From assembly GCA_017514975.1 (NCBI GenBank), contig JAFWIF010000014.1:116070-159345 (forward strand): a DNA stretch of 43,276 nt, read 5' to 3'. Shown here in pieces: positions 7,751 to 14,795 of this stretch (its first letter is position 1; the number at the start of each line of letters is the position of its first letter). Both the position numbers and the translations under genes were made by a program. The DNA is from Candidatus Saccharimonadota bacterium. GTDB taxonomy: Bacteria; Patescibacteriota; Saccharimonadia; Saccharimonadales; Saccharimonadaceae. The notes beneath the pieces were generated by a model that saw only the letters and a list, made by a program, of their open reading frames with translations, did no database searches and was not told where the DNA came from.

Positions 7751-7929
7751 TTGGCGACGGCTACGATACCGCGAGCCAAACAAAAAAACCGAAACCAGAA
7801 GGTATCGGCTGTAAAAGAAGCGACTTAATCGCAGGTTGCTTCAGCGCTTGTACGTCTCTCAACTCTGTCTTGCACAAGTGCTTAATGTTATTTTAGGTCG
7901 AATCGGATGAGACGTCAAGCTTGTTTTTT
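7751..7929 (+). ncRNA. Candidate small structured RNA of about 180 nt
   Basis: No reading frame of note lies in this stretch, but it can fold extensively. CGATACC 7764-7770 pairs with GGTATCG 7801-7807. GAAGC 7817-7821 pairs with GCTTC 7838-7842 around a GCGA/TCGC hairpin. A 12-bp stem (GCTTG-T-ACGTCTC 7846-7858 with GAGACGTCAAGC 7909-7920) is followed by TTTTTT at 7924-7929, like a terminator. TTGACG (7718-7723), 16 nt, TAAAAC (7740-7745) could be its promoter. It does not resemble SRP RNA, tmRNA or RNase P. The rest of the gap up to 8045 shows only a lone TATAAT at 7998-8003. Confidence 0.42.
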
Positions 7930-8045
7930 ATGATATTTATGTTTTAATTTTATCAATGGATAACAGGGGTATTTGGCGAAAAAAGCTTGTATTTTTGTAT
8001 AATTATTGTGAAATATATATCAAGTGTCGGCCGTGGGTTGGGCTT

Positions 8046-8074
8046 TTGAAAAAACCGAGCGATTAAGGTAAAAT
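8046..8074 (+). promoter_or_regulatory. Promoter of the superoxide reductase operon
   Basis: TTGAAA (8046-8051), 17-nt spacer, TAAAAT (8069-8074). A GGAGG ribosome site at 8089-8093 follows, 9 nt before the ATG at 8103. Confidence 0.8.
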
Positions 8075-8102
8075 AGAAAATATAAAATGGAGGAAATAAA
8101 AA

Positions 8103-8492
8103 ATGGAGTCAGAAGGCTTAAAATTTTACCGCTGCAATAGTTGTGGTAATTTATGCTTAGTATTAGTTGATCCGAATGTGAAGCCGGTGTGCTGCGGCAA
8201 TGAAATGGAAATACTCAATAGCAACACGACAGATGATGGAAACGAAAAGCATTTGCCGGTAATCGAAGTAGGGACGAACTCTGTGACCGTGAAGGTCGGC
8301 GAAGTGCCTCATCCGATGGAGACTGCGCACCGCATCGAATGGATTGCGCTTCTTTGTGGCTCGCGAATTGAAATCAAAAAGCTCGGAATTTCATCCGCGC
8401 CAGAAGCAAAATTTGAAAAAATCGAGACAGACGGAAAATTGCGCGCTTATGCATTCTGCAATATTCACGGTCTTTGGTCTTCTGAGCAGTAG
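8103..8492 (+). CDS. dfx: Desulfoferrodoxin (superoxide reductase, two iron centres)
   Basis: 129 residues, the usual length of class I superoxide reductase. The N-terminal desulforedoxin centre uses C11, C14, C30 and C31. The catalytic centre has the E48-K49-H50 motif (EKHLP), H70 and H76 (VPHPMETAH), and C119 with H122 (CNIHGLW), which is the full four-His, one-Cys set. It reduces superoxide to hydrogen peroxide in the cytoplasm without releasing oxygen, using electrons from a rubredoxin-like donor not seen here. It is first in an operon with a CPSC membrane protein and a DsbA-like protein and has its own promoter and strong ribosome site. The identification is very secure. Confidence 0.96.
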   Translation: MESEGLKFYRCNSCGNLCLVLVDPNVKPVCCGNEMEILNSNTTDDGNEKHLPVIEVGTNSVTVKVGEVPHPMETAHRIEWIALLCGSRIEIKKLGISSAPEAKFEKIETDGKLRAYAFCNIHGLWSSEQ

Positions 8493-8504
8493 CGGAGGCG
8501 GAAC

Positions 8505-9146
8505 GTGCCGAAAGCAAAGCACCTTAAGAAAATCCGCAACTGGCTCGATGAACGCGGCTTAAGGATTAAGTTGGCGATTCTTAGCACGAGCGCGTTATTG
8601 AAGCGCCCGCGATATCTCTGCGTTTTCTTATTAAGCTGGTATGTTATTTTGTATTTTTTGAGTTTTTTTCGAGACGGCAGCGGAAACTGGTCGTTACTAT
8701 GGTCGAATCTAGGACTCGGCGCAAAATGGCAACTATTAGGACGGGTCGGCGTAGAGACGTGGCGAAATTTCGGCTCTCTCTATGGATTAAGCCTCGTCAT
8801 ATTAGCGGCACTGCAGGCGCTAACAGTAATACATTTGCTCTACGCGGTGCGCCATAGAGAAAAGAGCAAGATTAAAGAAAGCGCAATAGACGGCGCGAGC
8901 ACGGGTAGTATTGGTGCAGTGATTGGGTTTATTACCTTGGGGTGCCCAAGTTGCGGTATTACGATGTTTACCCCTATATTAACTACAGTTGCCGGCGCTG
9001 GCGCGGTAGCAGCCGTCGAGACGCTAAACCAGATTTTTATTGTAATAGCCTTTATATTGTTGTTTTACACAATCGTAAAATTGGGCTACCTGAACTTTAT
9101 CGTATTACACGCAAAAAAGGAGAAAAAAGATGCAAAAAGCGATTAG
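8505..9146 (+). CDS. Polytopic membrane protein with a CPSC motif, redox operon
   Basis: 213 residues, family not recognised. The start is GTG at 8505, with GGAGG 6 nt upstream. A positively charged N-terminus is followed by about four membrane segments (residues 36-55, 93-115, 133-165 and 171-190). The third carries LGCPSCGITMFTP with C147 and C150, a CxxC pair placed as in membrane thiol-redox or metal-handling proteins. It lies between superoxide reductase and a DsbA-like protein and overlaps the latter by 17 nt. A role as the membrane partner that reoxidises or reduces the DsbA-like protein is therefore plausible, replacing DsbB or VKOR. That function is inference from context; a metal transporter is the main alternative. 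Confidence 0.8.
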   Translation: MPKAKHLKKIRNWLDERGLRIKLAILSTSALLKRPRYLCVFLLSWYVILYFLSFFRDGSGNWSLLWSNLGLGAKWQLLGRVGVETWRNFGSLYGLSLVILAALQALTVIHLLYAVRHREKSKIKESAIDGASTGSIGAVIGFITLGCPSCGITMFTPILTTVAGAGAVAAVETLNQIFIVIAFILLFYTIVKLGYLNFIVLHAKKEKKDAKSD

Positions 9147-9843
9147 GGTAATCGCCATAATAATAGTAGTGGGGTTTTTGGGGAGCTTAATGTTTTTCAA
9201 TATCGCAAACCCAGCACCGCCAGACATGACGGCATGGAACGAGGCGATGACGATGGGCGACAAGAACACGGCGAAGCACCATTTTGTGATGTATACGGAT
9301 TTATTTTGTCCTTATTGCGATAAGTTTTCAGATGCGTTAACGGCGAATAAAGATGACTTTATAGAGAAATATATCAATGGTCGCAAAATATTATTCGAGA
9401 TTCGTATGACGGACATGAATTATGCTTTTGGACATTCCAATAACAGTCGTCCTGCGGGCGAGGGCGCATATTGTGCAGCGAGGCAAGGAAAGTTCTGGGA
9501 ATACTACGAAAGTCTGCTCGGCAAACTCTACGAAGATTATCACTCAAAAGGAATTGGAGTCGATCGCGATTCAGAAAAAATTCCAGATTTAGAGATGGCG
9601 TATTTTTACGAAGCGGGTCGCAAAGCGCAGCTTGACGAGGAGAAATTTATAAGCTGTCTTGACAACCACGAGGCAGCCGAAGAACTCGACAAGAACACCG
9701 AGCGCGCGCAACAGATCGTGCCTGGCGGGGTGCCGTATTTTGTGTTCGATAAGTTTACCGAAAACGGCTTCCTCGGCAACTGGAACGCCGACGAAGACTA
9801 CAAGCAGGCAAAACTCCTGCTTGACGCAGGACTAAACTCCTAG
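9130..9843 (+). CDS. Membrane-anchored DsbA/BdbD-like thiol-disulfide oxidoreductase
   Basis: 237 residues. One N-terminal hydrophobic helix (residues 5-24) serves as an anchor or signal, followed by a thioredoxin-fold domain with the active site C60-P-Y-C63 (TDLFCPYCDKF). The conserved PGGVPYFVF segment holds the cis-proline. The likely role is forming or isomerising disulfides in exported proteins outside the membrane. AAGGAG (9117-9122) precedes the ATG, and the gene overlaps the CPSC membrane protein, so the two are coupled. Extra cysteines occur in GAYCAA and ISCLDNH. It ends the redox operon. Family assignment is firm; whether it oxidises or reduces its substrates is unknown. Confidence 0.92.
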   Translation: MQKAIRVIAIIIVVGFLGSLMFFNIANPAPPDMTAWNEAMTMGDKNTAKHHFVMYTDLFCPYCDKFSDALTANKDDFIEKYINGRKILFEIRMTDMNYAFGHSNNSRPAGEGAYCAARQGKFWEYYESLLGKLYEDYHSKGIGVDRDSEKIPDLEMAYFYEAGRKAQLDEEKFISCLDNHEAAEELDKNTERAQQIVPGGVPYFVFDKFTENGFLGNWNADEDYKQAKLLLDAGLNS

Positions 9844-9853
9844 AACGAGTCAT

Positions 9854-9890
9854 AAAAAAAGCTTCGCCACAATAATAGTGCGGCGAAGCT
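9854..9890 (-). terminator. Terminator of the slipin gene
   Basis: Minus strand AGCTTCGCC / GGCGAAGCT stem (9860-9868 with 9882-9890), followed by seven T residues (A-run 9854-9860). The plus strand has no T-run after the stem. Confidence 0.8.
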
Positions 9891-9903
9891 AAATCGAAGA
9901 AGG

Positions 9904-10653
9904 CTATTGAAGATGTCTGCTAACAACATCTTTGATGTCGTTTGGCAAAACGATGACCGTCTTTTGAGAAGGGTCGGAAGAGATTTTTTCGAGAGTCTGA
10001 AGCGTACGAATTTGAATACCACCTGGAGTGCGAGCCAAAAGACTGGCGGCTTCAGAGACGGATTGGGCGGCAGATTTCTCACCTTCGGCAACGATAATGG
10101 CGGCACGGCGTTCGCGTTCGGCCTCGGCTTGCTTTGCCATCGCGCGTTTCATATCGGCAGGAAGTTCGATATTTTGAAGCTTTACATTCTCGATATCAAT
10201 ACCCCATTTGTCCGTCTCTTTGTCGACGATCTCTTTAATTTGCACCGAGATCTCATCGCGCTTACTCAAAAGCTCGTCAAGTTCGAAATTACCAGTGATG
10301 TCGCGCAAGGCAGCTTGAGCGAAATTGGTCGTCGCGTAAATATAGTTAGTAGTTTCGAGGAGTGCTTTTGCTGGGTCGAGCACACGAAAATACACAATAG
10401 CATCAACGCCGACGGTAACGTTGTCTTTGGTGATAACCTCTTGCTTGGGGACGTCGATAGGAGTCGTACGGACATCGACATTCACCATCGTCTGAACGAA
10501 AGGTAAAATAACTCGAAAGCCTGGATCCTTGACGCCGCTATAGCGCCCAAGCGTAAAGACGACTCCGCGTTCAAACTGGCGAATGACACGCGCACCACCA
10601 GCTATAGCGATAATTGATATAAATAAAACGATAATAATAAATGCAGCCAACAT
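9904..10653 (-). CDS. Slipin/stomatin-like SPFH (band 7) membrane protein
   Basis: 249 residues, typical of bacterial slipins. The N-terminal membrane helix (residues 2-22) is followed by the SPFH signature (RVIRQFERGVVFTLGRY, then PGFRVILPF and VDVRTTPIDVPKQEVITKDN). A charged helical region rich in Ala, Glu and Arg (MAKQAEAERERRAAIIVAEG) and a C-terminal tail complete it. Such proteins oligomerise at the membrane and organise local lipid-protein domains; many pair with an NfeD protease partner, not seen here. AAGGAA precedes the ATG. The gene lies downstream of the candidate RNA at 10738-11402, separated from it by a strong terminator. Confidence 0.95.
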   Translation of the reverse strand: MLAAFIIIVLFISIIAIAGGARVIRQFERGVVFTLGRYSGVKDPGFRVILPFVQTMVNVDVRTTPIDVPKQEVITKDNVTVGVDAIVYFRVLDPAKALLETTNYIYATTNFAQAALRDITGNFELDELLSKRDEISVQIKEIVDKETDKWGIDIENVKLQNIELPADMKRAMAKQAEAERERRAAIIVAEGEKSAAQSVSEAASLLARTPGGIQIRTLQTLEKISSDPSQKTVIVLPNDIKDVVSRHLQ

Positions 10654-10737
10654 ATACTTCCTTTTTGGTTATGCTTTTTGTGATTATTTTATGTTAGACA
10701 GACAATTTCTGCAATAGTACAAGATGATAGACGACTG

Positions 10738-10793
10738 AAAAATACCCCCGAGAATGACTCTACGCGGGAAAATAACGTAAAGCTTCTCGAGGG
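10738..10793 (-). terminator. Strong terminator closing the 660-nt candidate RNA
   Basis: Minus strand CCCTCGAGAA pairs with TTCTCGGGGG over ten positions with one G-T pair (10784-10793 with 10745-10754). TATTTTT follows at 10744 down to 10738. Confidence 0.8.
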
Positions 10794-11402
10794 TTCCGAA
10801 ATGAACGAACGATCGCATTTTGATTGCTCTGCGGATGCGATTAGTCCGCGGTTTGCCGCGAGATAGATTCGTAAACGAATCCGTCACGTTCGCTCGTGGC
10901 AAACAAAAAAACAGACAGGCTTCCATCGCGGCGACAGAGTATTTGTCATCTGTCGTCGAGTAGATTGGAGGACTGGCGCACAGTGCGCTGAAAGCGAGAG
11001 GGTTGGCCCGCATTCATTCAGGCGCACGTGCGCCAATGCTAGAGTTGAAAGCTTCTCTTCTATTAATAGGAGAACACGAGAGTAAACAAAGAAGCAGTCA
11101 ACCCTAGGATTGACGCAGCCTCTCGAAAGAGGCGTGCGTGAACAAAGCAAAATTCCTATTAGGCGTCATCTTAAGCCAATGAAGCTTATAGATAGGGTGC
11201 GCCCCGAGGATCTTTGCTTTTTCATCTGTTTTTTTTAAAAAACGACAACGATATACCAATCGCCGTCACGGCTAAACTCTAGCTACGGAGCTAATTTTTT
11301 GATAGTCCTTAGACTTGCAAGCCGGCTCTCTATTTTGATTGAAAAGAGAAAGACAAGCTAAAAGCTATGGGACTGCCAAAAAAGCAGCTAGAACTTAGCT
11401 TA
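10738..11402 (-). ncRNA. Candidate large structured non-coding RNA (about 665 nt)
   Basis: This stretch has a consensus minus-strand promoter (11409-11437) and a strong terminator, and no convincing reading frame. It is packed with hairpins: TAGCT/AGCTA 11280-11293; TCTCT...AGAGA near 11327-11349; ACGCA-GCCTCT-CGAA-AGAGGC-G-TGCGT 11113-11139; CTATTAATAG; GGCGCACGTGCGCC 11021-11034; CGACAGA/TCTGTCG 10932-10955; GATTCG-TAAA-CGAATC 10866-10881; CGCGG/CCGCG 10847-10860. Long-range pairs are AGTCC 11304 with GGACT 11370, AAAGCAAA 11144 with TTTGCTTT 11213, and TGGCGCAC 10974 with GTGCGCCA near 11027. I find no RNase P, tmRNA or SRP signature. It could instead be two adjacent RNAs. Transcription is inferred, not shown. 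Confidence 0.6.
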
Positions 11403-11408
11403 TTGTTT

Positions 11409-11437
11409 ATTGTATCATACTTTACGATAAATGTCAA
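11409..11437 (-). promoter_or_regulatory. Near-consensus promoter of the candidate large RNA
   Basis: Minus strand TTGACA (11432-11437), 17-nt spacer, TACAAT (11409-11414). It matches consensus at 11 of 12 positions, the best match noticed in the window, as expected for a highly expressed stable RNA. The predicted start is near 11402. Confidence 0.8.
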
Positions 11438-11462
11438 CATTTTTTATAAATTATGCTAGAAT
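11434..11462 (+). promoter_or_regulatory. Extended -10 promoter, leaderless gene at 11470
   Basis: TCAACA (11434-11439), 17 nt, TAGAAT (11457-11462) with TGC just before it (extended -10). The ATG at 11470 is 7 nt after the -10, so the mRNA should start at or within a base of the start codon. The -35 overlaps the -35 of the opposite-strand promoter. Confidence 0.65.
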
Positions 11463-11469
11463 ACTAGTA

Positions 11470-12162
11470 ATGAGCGCAATTATCAGGATAGGAGAGAGCG
11501 CCGAAGCAAAGCAGGTGGGAGAGCTGGGCGCCGCATTGACAAAGGTGCACCGCAGAGGCGCGCGTGTGGCGGCAGGCTTCGTAGTGCCGCGCGAGACGCG
11601 GCTAACGAATGGTCTTAGCAACGAGATTTTGCGAGAATTCGACCGCCTCAAAACAAAACAGGTCGTACTAAGAGCATCAACAGAAGACGGCGTCGAAACA
11701 GAGTCACTGCGTGACATCAAGAGACAGGCATTGCTCGGTGCAGTAAGCTATCTGCAAGATAATGCGCGACGGCGCGGTAGGCAGGCCGCAATTATCGTAC
11801 AAGAACAGCTCTTTGCGGAAGTATCGGGCAGAAGTTACTCGATCAATCCGGCAACACTAGACGCAGACGAGGTGCTTATCGAGGCTCAATTGTGGATGAA
11901 TCGTACGGTGCTCGCAGGCGAAAACGAGACGGATTTAATCGTGATACGCAAAACGACGGGCTCGGTAATCCTAGAGAGCGAAGACGAGGGGGAAATTTGC
12001 CTAGAACCGAGACAAGTTCAGGAGATATACACCTTGACAAGACAGGTCGAAAGAGAGTTTGGCGAAAGAATTAGTTTGGACTGGGCGTATGACGAAGGAA
12101 AACTTTATGTCTTGCGAGTGAAGATGATAAATCACGACATAATAACGAGTTTCCAACAATGA
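11470..12162 (+). CDS. PEP synthase/PPDK-type ATP-binding domain fragment, stand-alone
   Basis: 230 residues resembling only the N-terminal nucleotide-binding part of PEP synthase or pyruvate phosphate dikinase. Landmarks are GELGAALTKVHRRGARVAAGFVVP (here broken by residues 18-41), VVLRASTEDG in place of the usual VRSSATAED, and IIVQEQLFAEVSGRSYSINP. The swivelling phosphohistidine domain and the PEP-binding barrel are absent, and the middle of the domain is shortened. The full reaction is therefore not possible; a regulatory or degenerate role is more likely. The start at 11470 is preferred to 11431 because an extended -10 lies between them. The stop overlaps the rarA start (ATGA), so it is translationally coupled to a repair gene, an odd pairing. 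Confidence 0.75.
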   Translation: MSAIIRIGESAEAKQVGELGAALTKVHRRGARVAAGFVVPRETRLTNGLSNEILREFDRLKTKQVVLRASTEDGVETESLRDIKRQALLGAVSYLQDNARRRGRQAAIIVQEQLFAEVSGRSYSINPATLDADEVLIEAQLWMNRTVLAGENETDLIVIRKTTGSVILESEDEGEICLEPRQVQEIYTLTRQVEREFGERISLDWAYDEGKLYVLRVKMINHDIITSFQQ

Positions 12163-13364
12163 CGCGAGCGCAAGAAAAAGATGAATCGAAACGGCGCCCT
12201 TTAGCCGAACGGATGCGCCCGCAAAAACTCGAGGAGGTATTAGGACAAGACGAAATAATCGGCGGTGGCAAAATCCTCACCGAAATCGCACACAAGCAAG
12301 AACCGGTGAATATTATTTTTTGGGGGCCGCCTGGGACTGGCAAGACGACCTTGGCGCGAATCGTGGCGAAAGAATTTAAGGCAGATTTTATTGAGATATC
12401 GGCGGTCACGAGTGGAAAGAAAGACGTCGAGCGTGTCATAGAAATAGCAAAACAAAATTGGAACCTGCAGATTAGGACGGTTTTATTTGTAGATGAGATA
12501 CATCGCTTTAATAAGGCCCAGCAAGATGCGTTTCTGCCGCACGTCGAAAGCGGGCTGATTACGCTGATCGGAGCGACAACTGAGAATCCGAGTTTTGAAG
12601 TGATAGCGCCGCTACTATCAAGAAGTCGCGTGATTATTGTTCAGCCACTTAGCAAGCCGGCATTAGTCAAAGTCTTGGAGAGAGCAATCGATGCTGAAGG
12701 GGCAAAAAAGAGGGTGACGCAGGAAGCGATTGATTATTTAGCGGAATTGGCAGGGGGCGACGCAAGGTTGGCACTAGGCGACCTCGAGCTAGCGCTAAAC
12801 CTAAGGAAAAAAGTCGACGTTGACACCGTGAAGGAGGCGGCTGGGCGGAAAATGCCTGGATATGACAAGGCGGGAGATATGCATTATGATACAATCTCTG
12901 CGTTTATTAAAAGTATGCGCGGGAGTGATACCGATGCGGCGCTGTATTACTTGGCGAGGATGGTTGATGCGGGCGAAGATCCGAAGTTTATCGCGCGGAG
13001 AATGGTGATTTTTGCATCGGAAGATATTGGGTTAGCGGGTAATGGCGCGCTGGGCTTGGCACTCGATGCATTTATGGCGGTCGAGCGAGTCGGAATGCCA
13101 GAGAGCGGGTTGATTTTGGCGCACGTCGTGACGGCATTGACGAAAGCGAAAAAATCGCGCGCAACAACAGATGCGTGGTATAAGGCGAGAGAATTAGCAA
13201 AAAAGACAATGGGTTTGCCGGTGCCAGTATGGTTGAGAAATGCACCGACGAAATTGATGAAGGATTTGGGTTACGGAAAAGGCCAGAAGTGGGAAGCGGG
13301 CTTTCATCTTGATAAAAATTATCTACCTGACGAGATAAAAGACGAAAAGATATTTGAAAAATAG
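12159..13364 (+). CDS. rarA: Replication-associated recombination protein RarA (MgsA), AAA+ ATPase
   Basis: 401 residues, slightly shorter than Escherichia coli RarA. Walker A is GPPGTGKTT (residues 56-64), Walker B is VLFVDEIHRF (108-117), sensor 1 is LIGATTENPSFEV, and the C-terminal tetramerisation part includes PEFIARR-like and FASEDIGLAG segments. RarA acts at stalled forks together with SSB and RecA. The family entry motif PLAERMRPQKLEEVLGQ is intact. The start overlaps the previous stop by 4 nt. A possible terminator lies in the following gap, before nusA. Confidence 0.95.
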   Translation: MTRAQEKDESKRRPLAERMRPQKLEEVLGQDEIIGGGKILTEIAHKQEPVNIIFWGPPGTGKTTLARIVAKEFKADFIEISAVTSGKKDVERVIEIAKQNWNLQIRTVLFVDEIHRFNKAQQDAFLPHVESGLITLIGATTENPSFEVIAPLLSRSRVIIVQPLSKPALVKVLERAIDAEGAKKRVTQEAIDYLAELAGGDARLALGDLELALNLRKKVDVDTVKEAAGRKMPGYDKAGDMHYDTISAFIKSMRGSDTDAALYYLARMVDAGEDPKFIARRMVIFASEDIGLAGNGALGLALDAFMAVERVGMPESGLILAHVVTALTKAKKSRATTDAWYKARELAKKTMGLPVPVWLRNAPTKLMKDLGYGKGQKWEAGFHLDKNYLPDEIKDEKIFEK

Positions 13365-13398
13365 AATAGCACTACGAGGCGCCAAGCTAAGTGGGGAC

Positions 13399-13427
13399 TT
13401 GCATATAAGGCTATCAAGATGTATAAT
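13399..13427 (+). promoter_or_regulatory. Promoter upstream of nusA
   Basis: TTGCAT (13399-13404), 17-nt spacer, TATAAT (13422-13427). The predicted start near 13434 gives a leader of about 130 nt before the nusA ATG. Confidence 0.65.
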
Positions 13428-13429
13428 AA

Positions 13430-13473
13430 GGCTATTCTGAATAATAGCCGGCCTGAAAAGGGACGGCGTTTTT
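13430..13473 (+). promoter_or_regulatory. Overlapping hairpins in the nusA leader, possible attenuator or rarA terminator
   Basis: GGCTATT (13430-13436) pairs with AATAGCC (13443-13449). The last GCC can instead join GCCGGCC (13447-13453), pairing with GGGACGGC (13460-13467), which is followed by TTTTT (13469-13473). The first hairpin begins about where transcription should start, so the second may simply terminate readthrough from rarA. Confidence 0.4.
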
Positions 13474-13562
13474 AATATTGGCGTTGGACTAAGAAGCACA
13501 CGTAATTGGGTGCACTAGCCGAAATAGCGCCAAGGTAACCGAGTTAAGAAAAAGGAGTAAAG

Positions 13563-14729
13563 ATGGAATTAGACTTAAAACAATTAGTAGCGATGGTAGA
13601 TATAATCGCTGAGGAAAAAAATCTACCACAAGAAACCGTAATAGACGTGATCCAGCAAGCGATTGCGGCGGCGTGGCGCAAAGATAATGGCGATAAAGAT
13701 ATGGACGTACGCTGTGAATTAAATCTTAATTCGGGCGAGGCGGAAGTATTTGTGACGCGAGAAGTCATCGAAGACGATGTCGCCTATAACCCAGCGACAG
13801 AAATTCCACAAGCAGAAGCAAAAGGCAAAGAAATTGGCGAAAAAGTCGAAGAAAGCCATCCGGTAACCAGTTTTGGCCGCGTTGCCTCACAGACGGCGAA
13901 ACAGGTCGTAATTCAAAGATTGCGCGAAGCAGAACGAGATGCAGTGTTGGCGATGTATGAAGATAAAATCGGAACGGTCGTAAACGGCACAATTGTACGC
14001 GTTGAGCCAAAGTTGGTGCGCATCGATCTCGGTAAAGCGACTGGAATTATGCCAAAATACGAACAAATCGAGGGTGAATATTATGCAGTCAGTTCGCGCA
14101 TCAAAGTATTCATTAAAGAGATTGAGCGCAATGAACGTGGTGCGCAATTGATTTTAAGTCGCGGCTGCCCAGAGTTTGTTGAATATTTGTTTAGGCAGGA
14201 AGTACCAGAGATTGAGACTGGTTCTGTTGAGATTAAGGCTGTTGCGCGCGAAGCAGGGCGCAGAACGAAGATTGCGGTTGCAGCAACGATGCCTGGCATT
14301 GATCCGGTCGGAACGTTCGTAGGTGGACGAGGTGTGCGCGTACAAGCGGTCATGAACGAGATTGGCGACCGCGAGAAGATTGATATCGTTAACTGGAGTG
14401 ATAATGCGTCCGAATATATTCGCGAAGCGCTTAGCCCAGCAGAGATTCAAAAGGTTGAAATTGACGGTAAAAAAGCAAGCGTGTTCGTCGCGAAAGATCA
14501 GCAATCGGTAGCAATTGGTCGAGTTGGACAGAATGTGCGCTTAGCTTCAAAACTGACAGGATTCGATATTACGGTTGAGGTAGTAAAGGCGTCGGAAAAG
14601 AAAAAGAAGAAAAATGTTGAAGATTCCCTGCTCTCGGCGCTTGAAGAAGGCGACGAACCCGAATCGCAAGAAGCGGCAAACGATGACGCGGCGGAGAATA
14701 GCGACGCGGCTAGTTCGACAAACGAGTAA
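13563..14729 (+). CDS. nusA: Transcription termination/antitermination factor NusA
   Basis: 388 residues: N-terminal RNA-polymerase-binding domain (residues 1-125, opening MELDLKQLVAMVDIIAEEK), S1 domain (about 132-200, GTVVNGTIVRVEPKLVRIDLG), and KH1 (GGRGVRVQAVMNEI) and KH2 (IGRVGQNVRLASKLTGFDI). A highly acidic tail of about 40 residues takes the place of the extra C-terminal repeats found in enterobacteria. NusA binds RNA polymerase and nascent RNA and modulates pausing and termination. AAGGAG is 7 nt before the ATG. The leader carries a promoter and a terminator-like fold; autoregulation of nusA is known in other bacteria, so attenuation is possible. A strong two-way terminator follows. 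Confidence 0.97.
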   Translation: MELDLKQLVAMVDIIAEEKNLPQETVIDVIQQAIAAAWRKDNGDKDMDVRCELNLNSGEAEVFVTREVIEDDVAYNPATEIPQAEAKGKEIGEKVEESHPVTSFGRVASQTAKQVVIQRLREAERDAVLAMYEDKIGTVVNGTIVRVEPKLVRIDLGKATGIMPKYEQIEGEYYAVSSRIKVFIKEIERNERGAQLILSRGCPEFVEYLFRQEVPEIETGSVEIKAVAREAGRRTKIAVAATMPGIDPVGTFVGGRGVRVQAVMNEIGDREKIDIVNWSDNASEYIREALSPAEIQKVEIDGKKASVFVAKDQQSVAIGRVGQNVRLASKLTGFDITVEVVKASEKKKKKNVEDSLLSALEEGDEPESQEAANDDAAENSDAASSTNE

Positions 14730-14745
14730 TCGGCGATAAACCAGT

Positions 14746-14773
14746 AAAAAGCAACCGCAACGGTTGCTTTTTT
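14746..14773. terminator. Bidirectional terminator between nusA and the DUF2130 gene
   Basis: AAAAAGCAACCG-CAA-CGGTTGCTTTTTT is a near-perfect stem with A-run and T-run on opposite sides. It serves the convergent genes on both strands. Confidence 0.92.
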
Positions 14774-14795
14774 CACGGATGCGGTTATTTGATAG

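Noticed and set aside
9907-10506. 199-codon frame on the plus strand opposite the slipin gene
   Set aside because: The minus frame is an unmistakable SPFH protein and the plus frame has no domain-like pattern; it is a shadow.
10684-11150. Two overlapping minus-strand frames of 109 and 88 codons inside the candidate RNA
   Set aside because: Both cross strong hairpins, one runs through the terminator, neither has a good ribosome site, and the composition is unlike proteins in the window.
11236-11282. Possible tmRNA tag frame (ending in PIAVTAKL-stop) on the plus strand
   Set aside because: No tmRNA 5' start, no T arm with TTCGA and no CCA end lie at the expected distances, and the promoter and terminator point to the minus strand.
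10738-11402. RNase P RNA
   Set aside because: The GAGGAAAGTCC and ACAGAA core motifs are absent on both strands; GAATGAATG alone is not enough.
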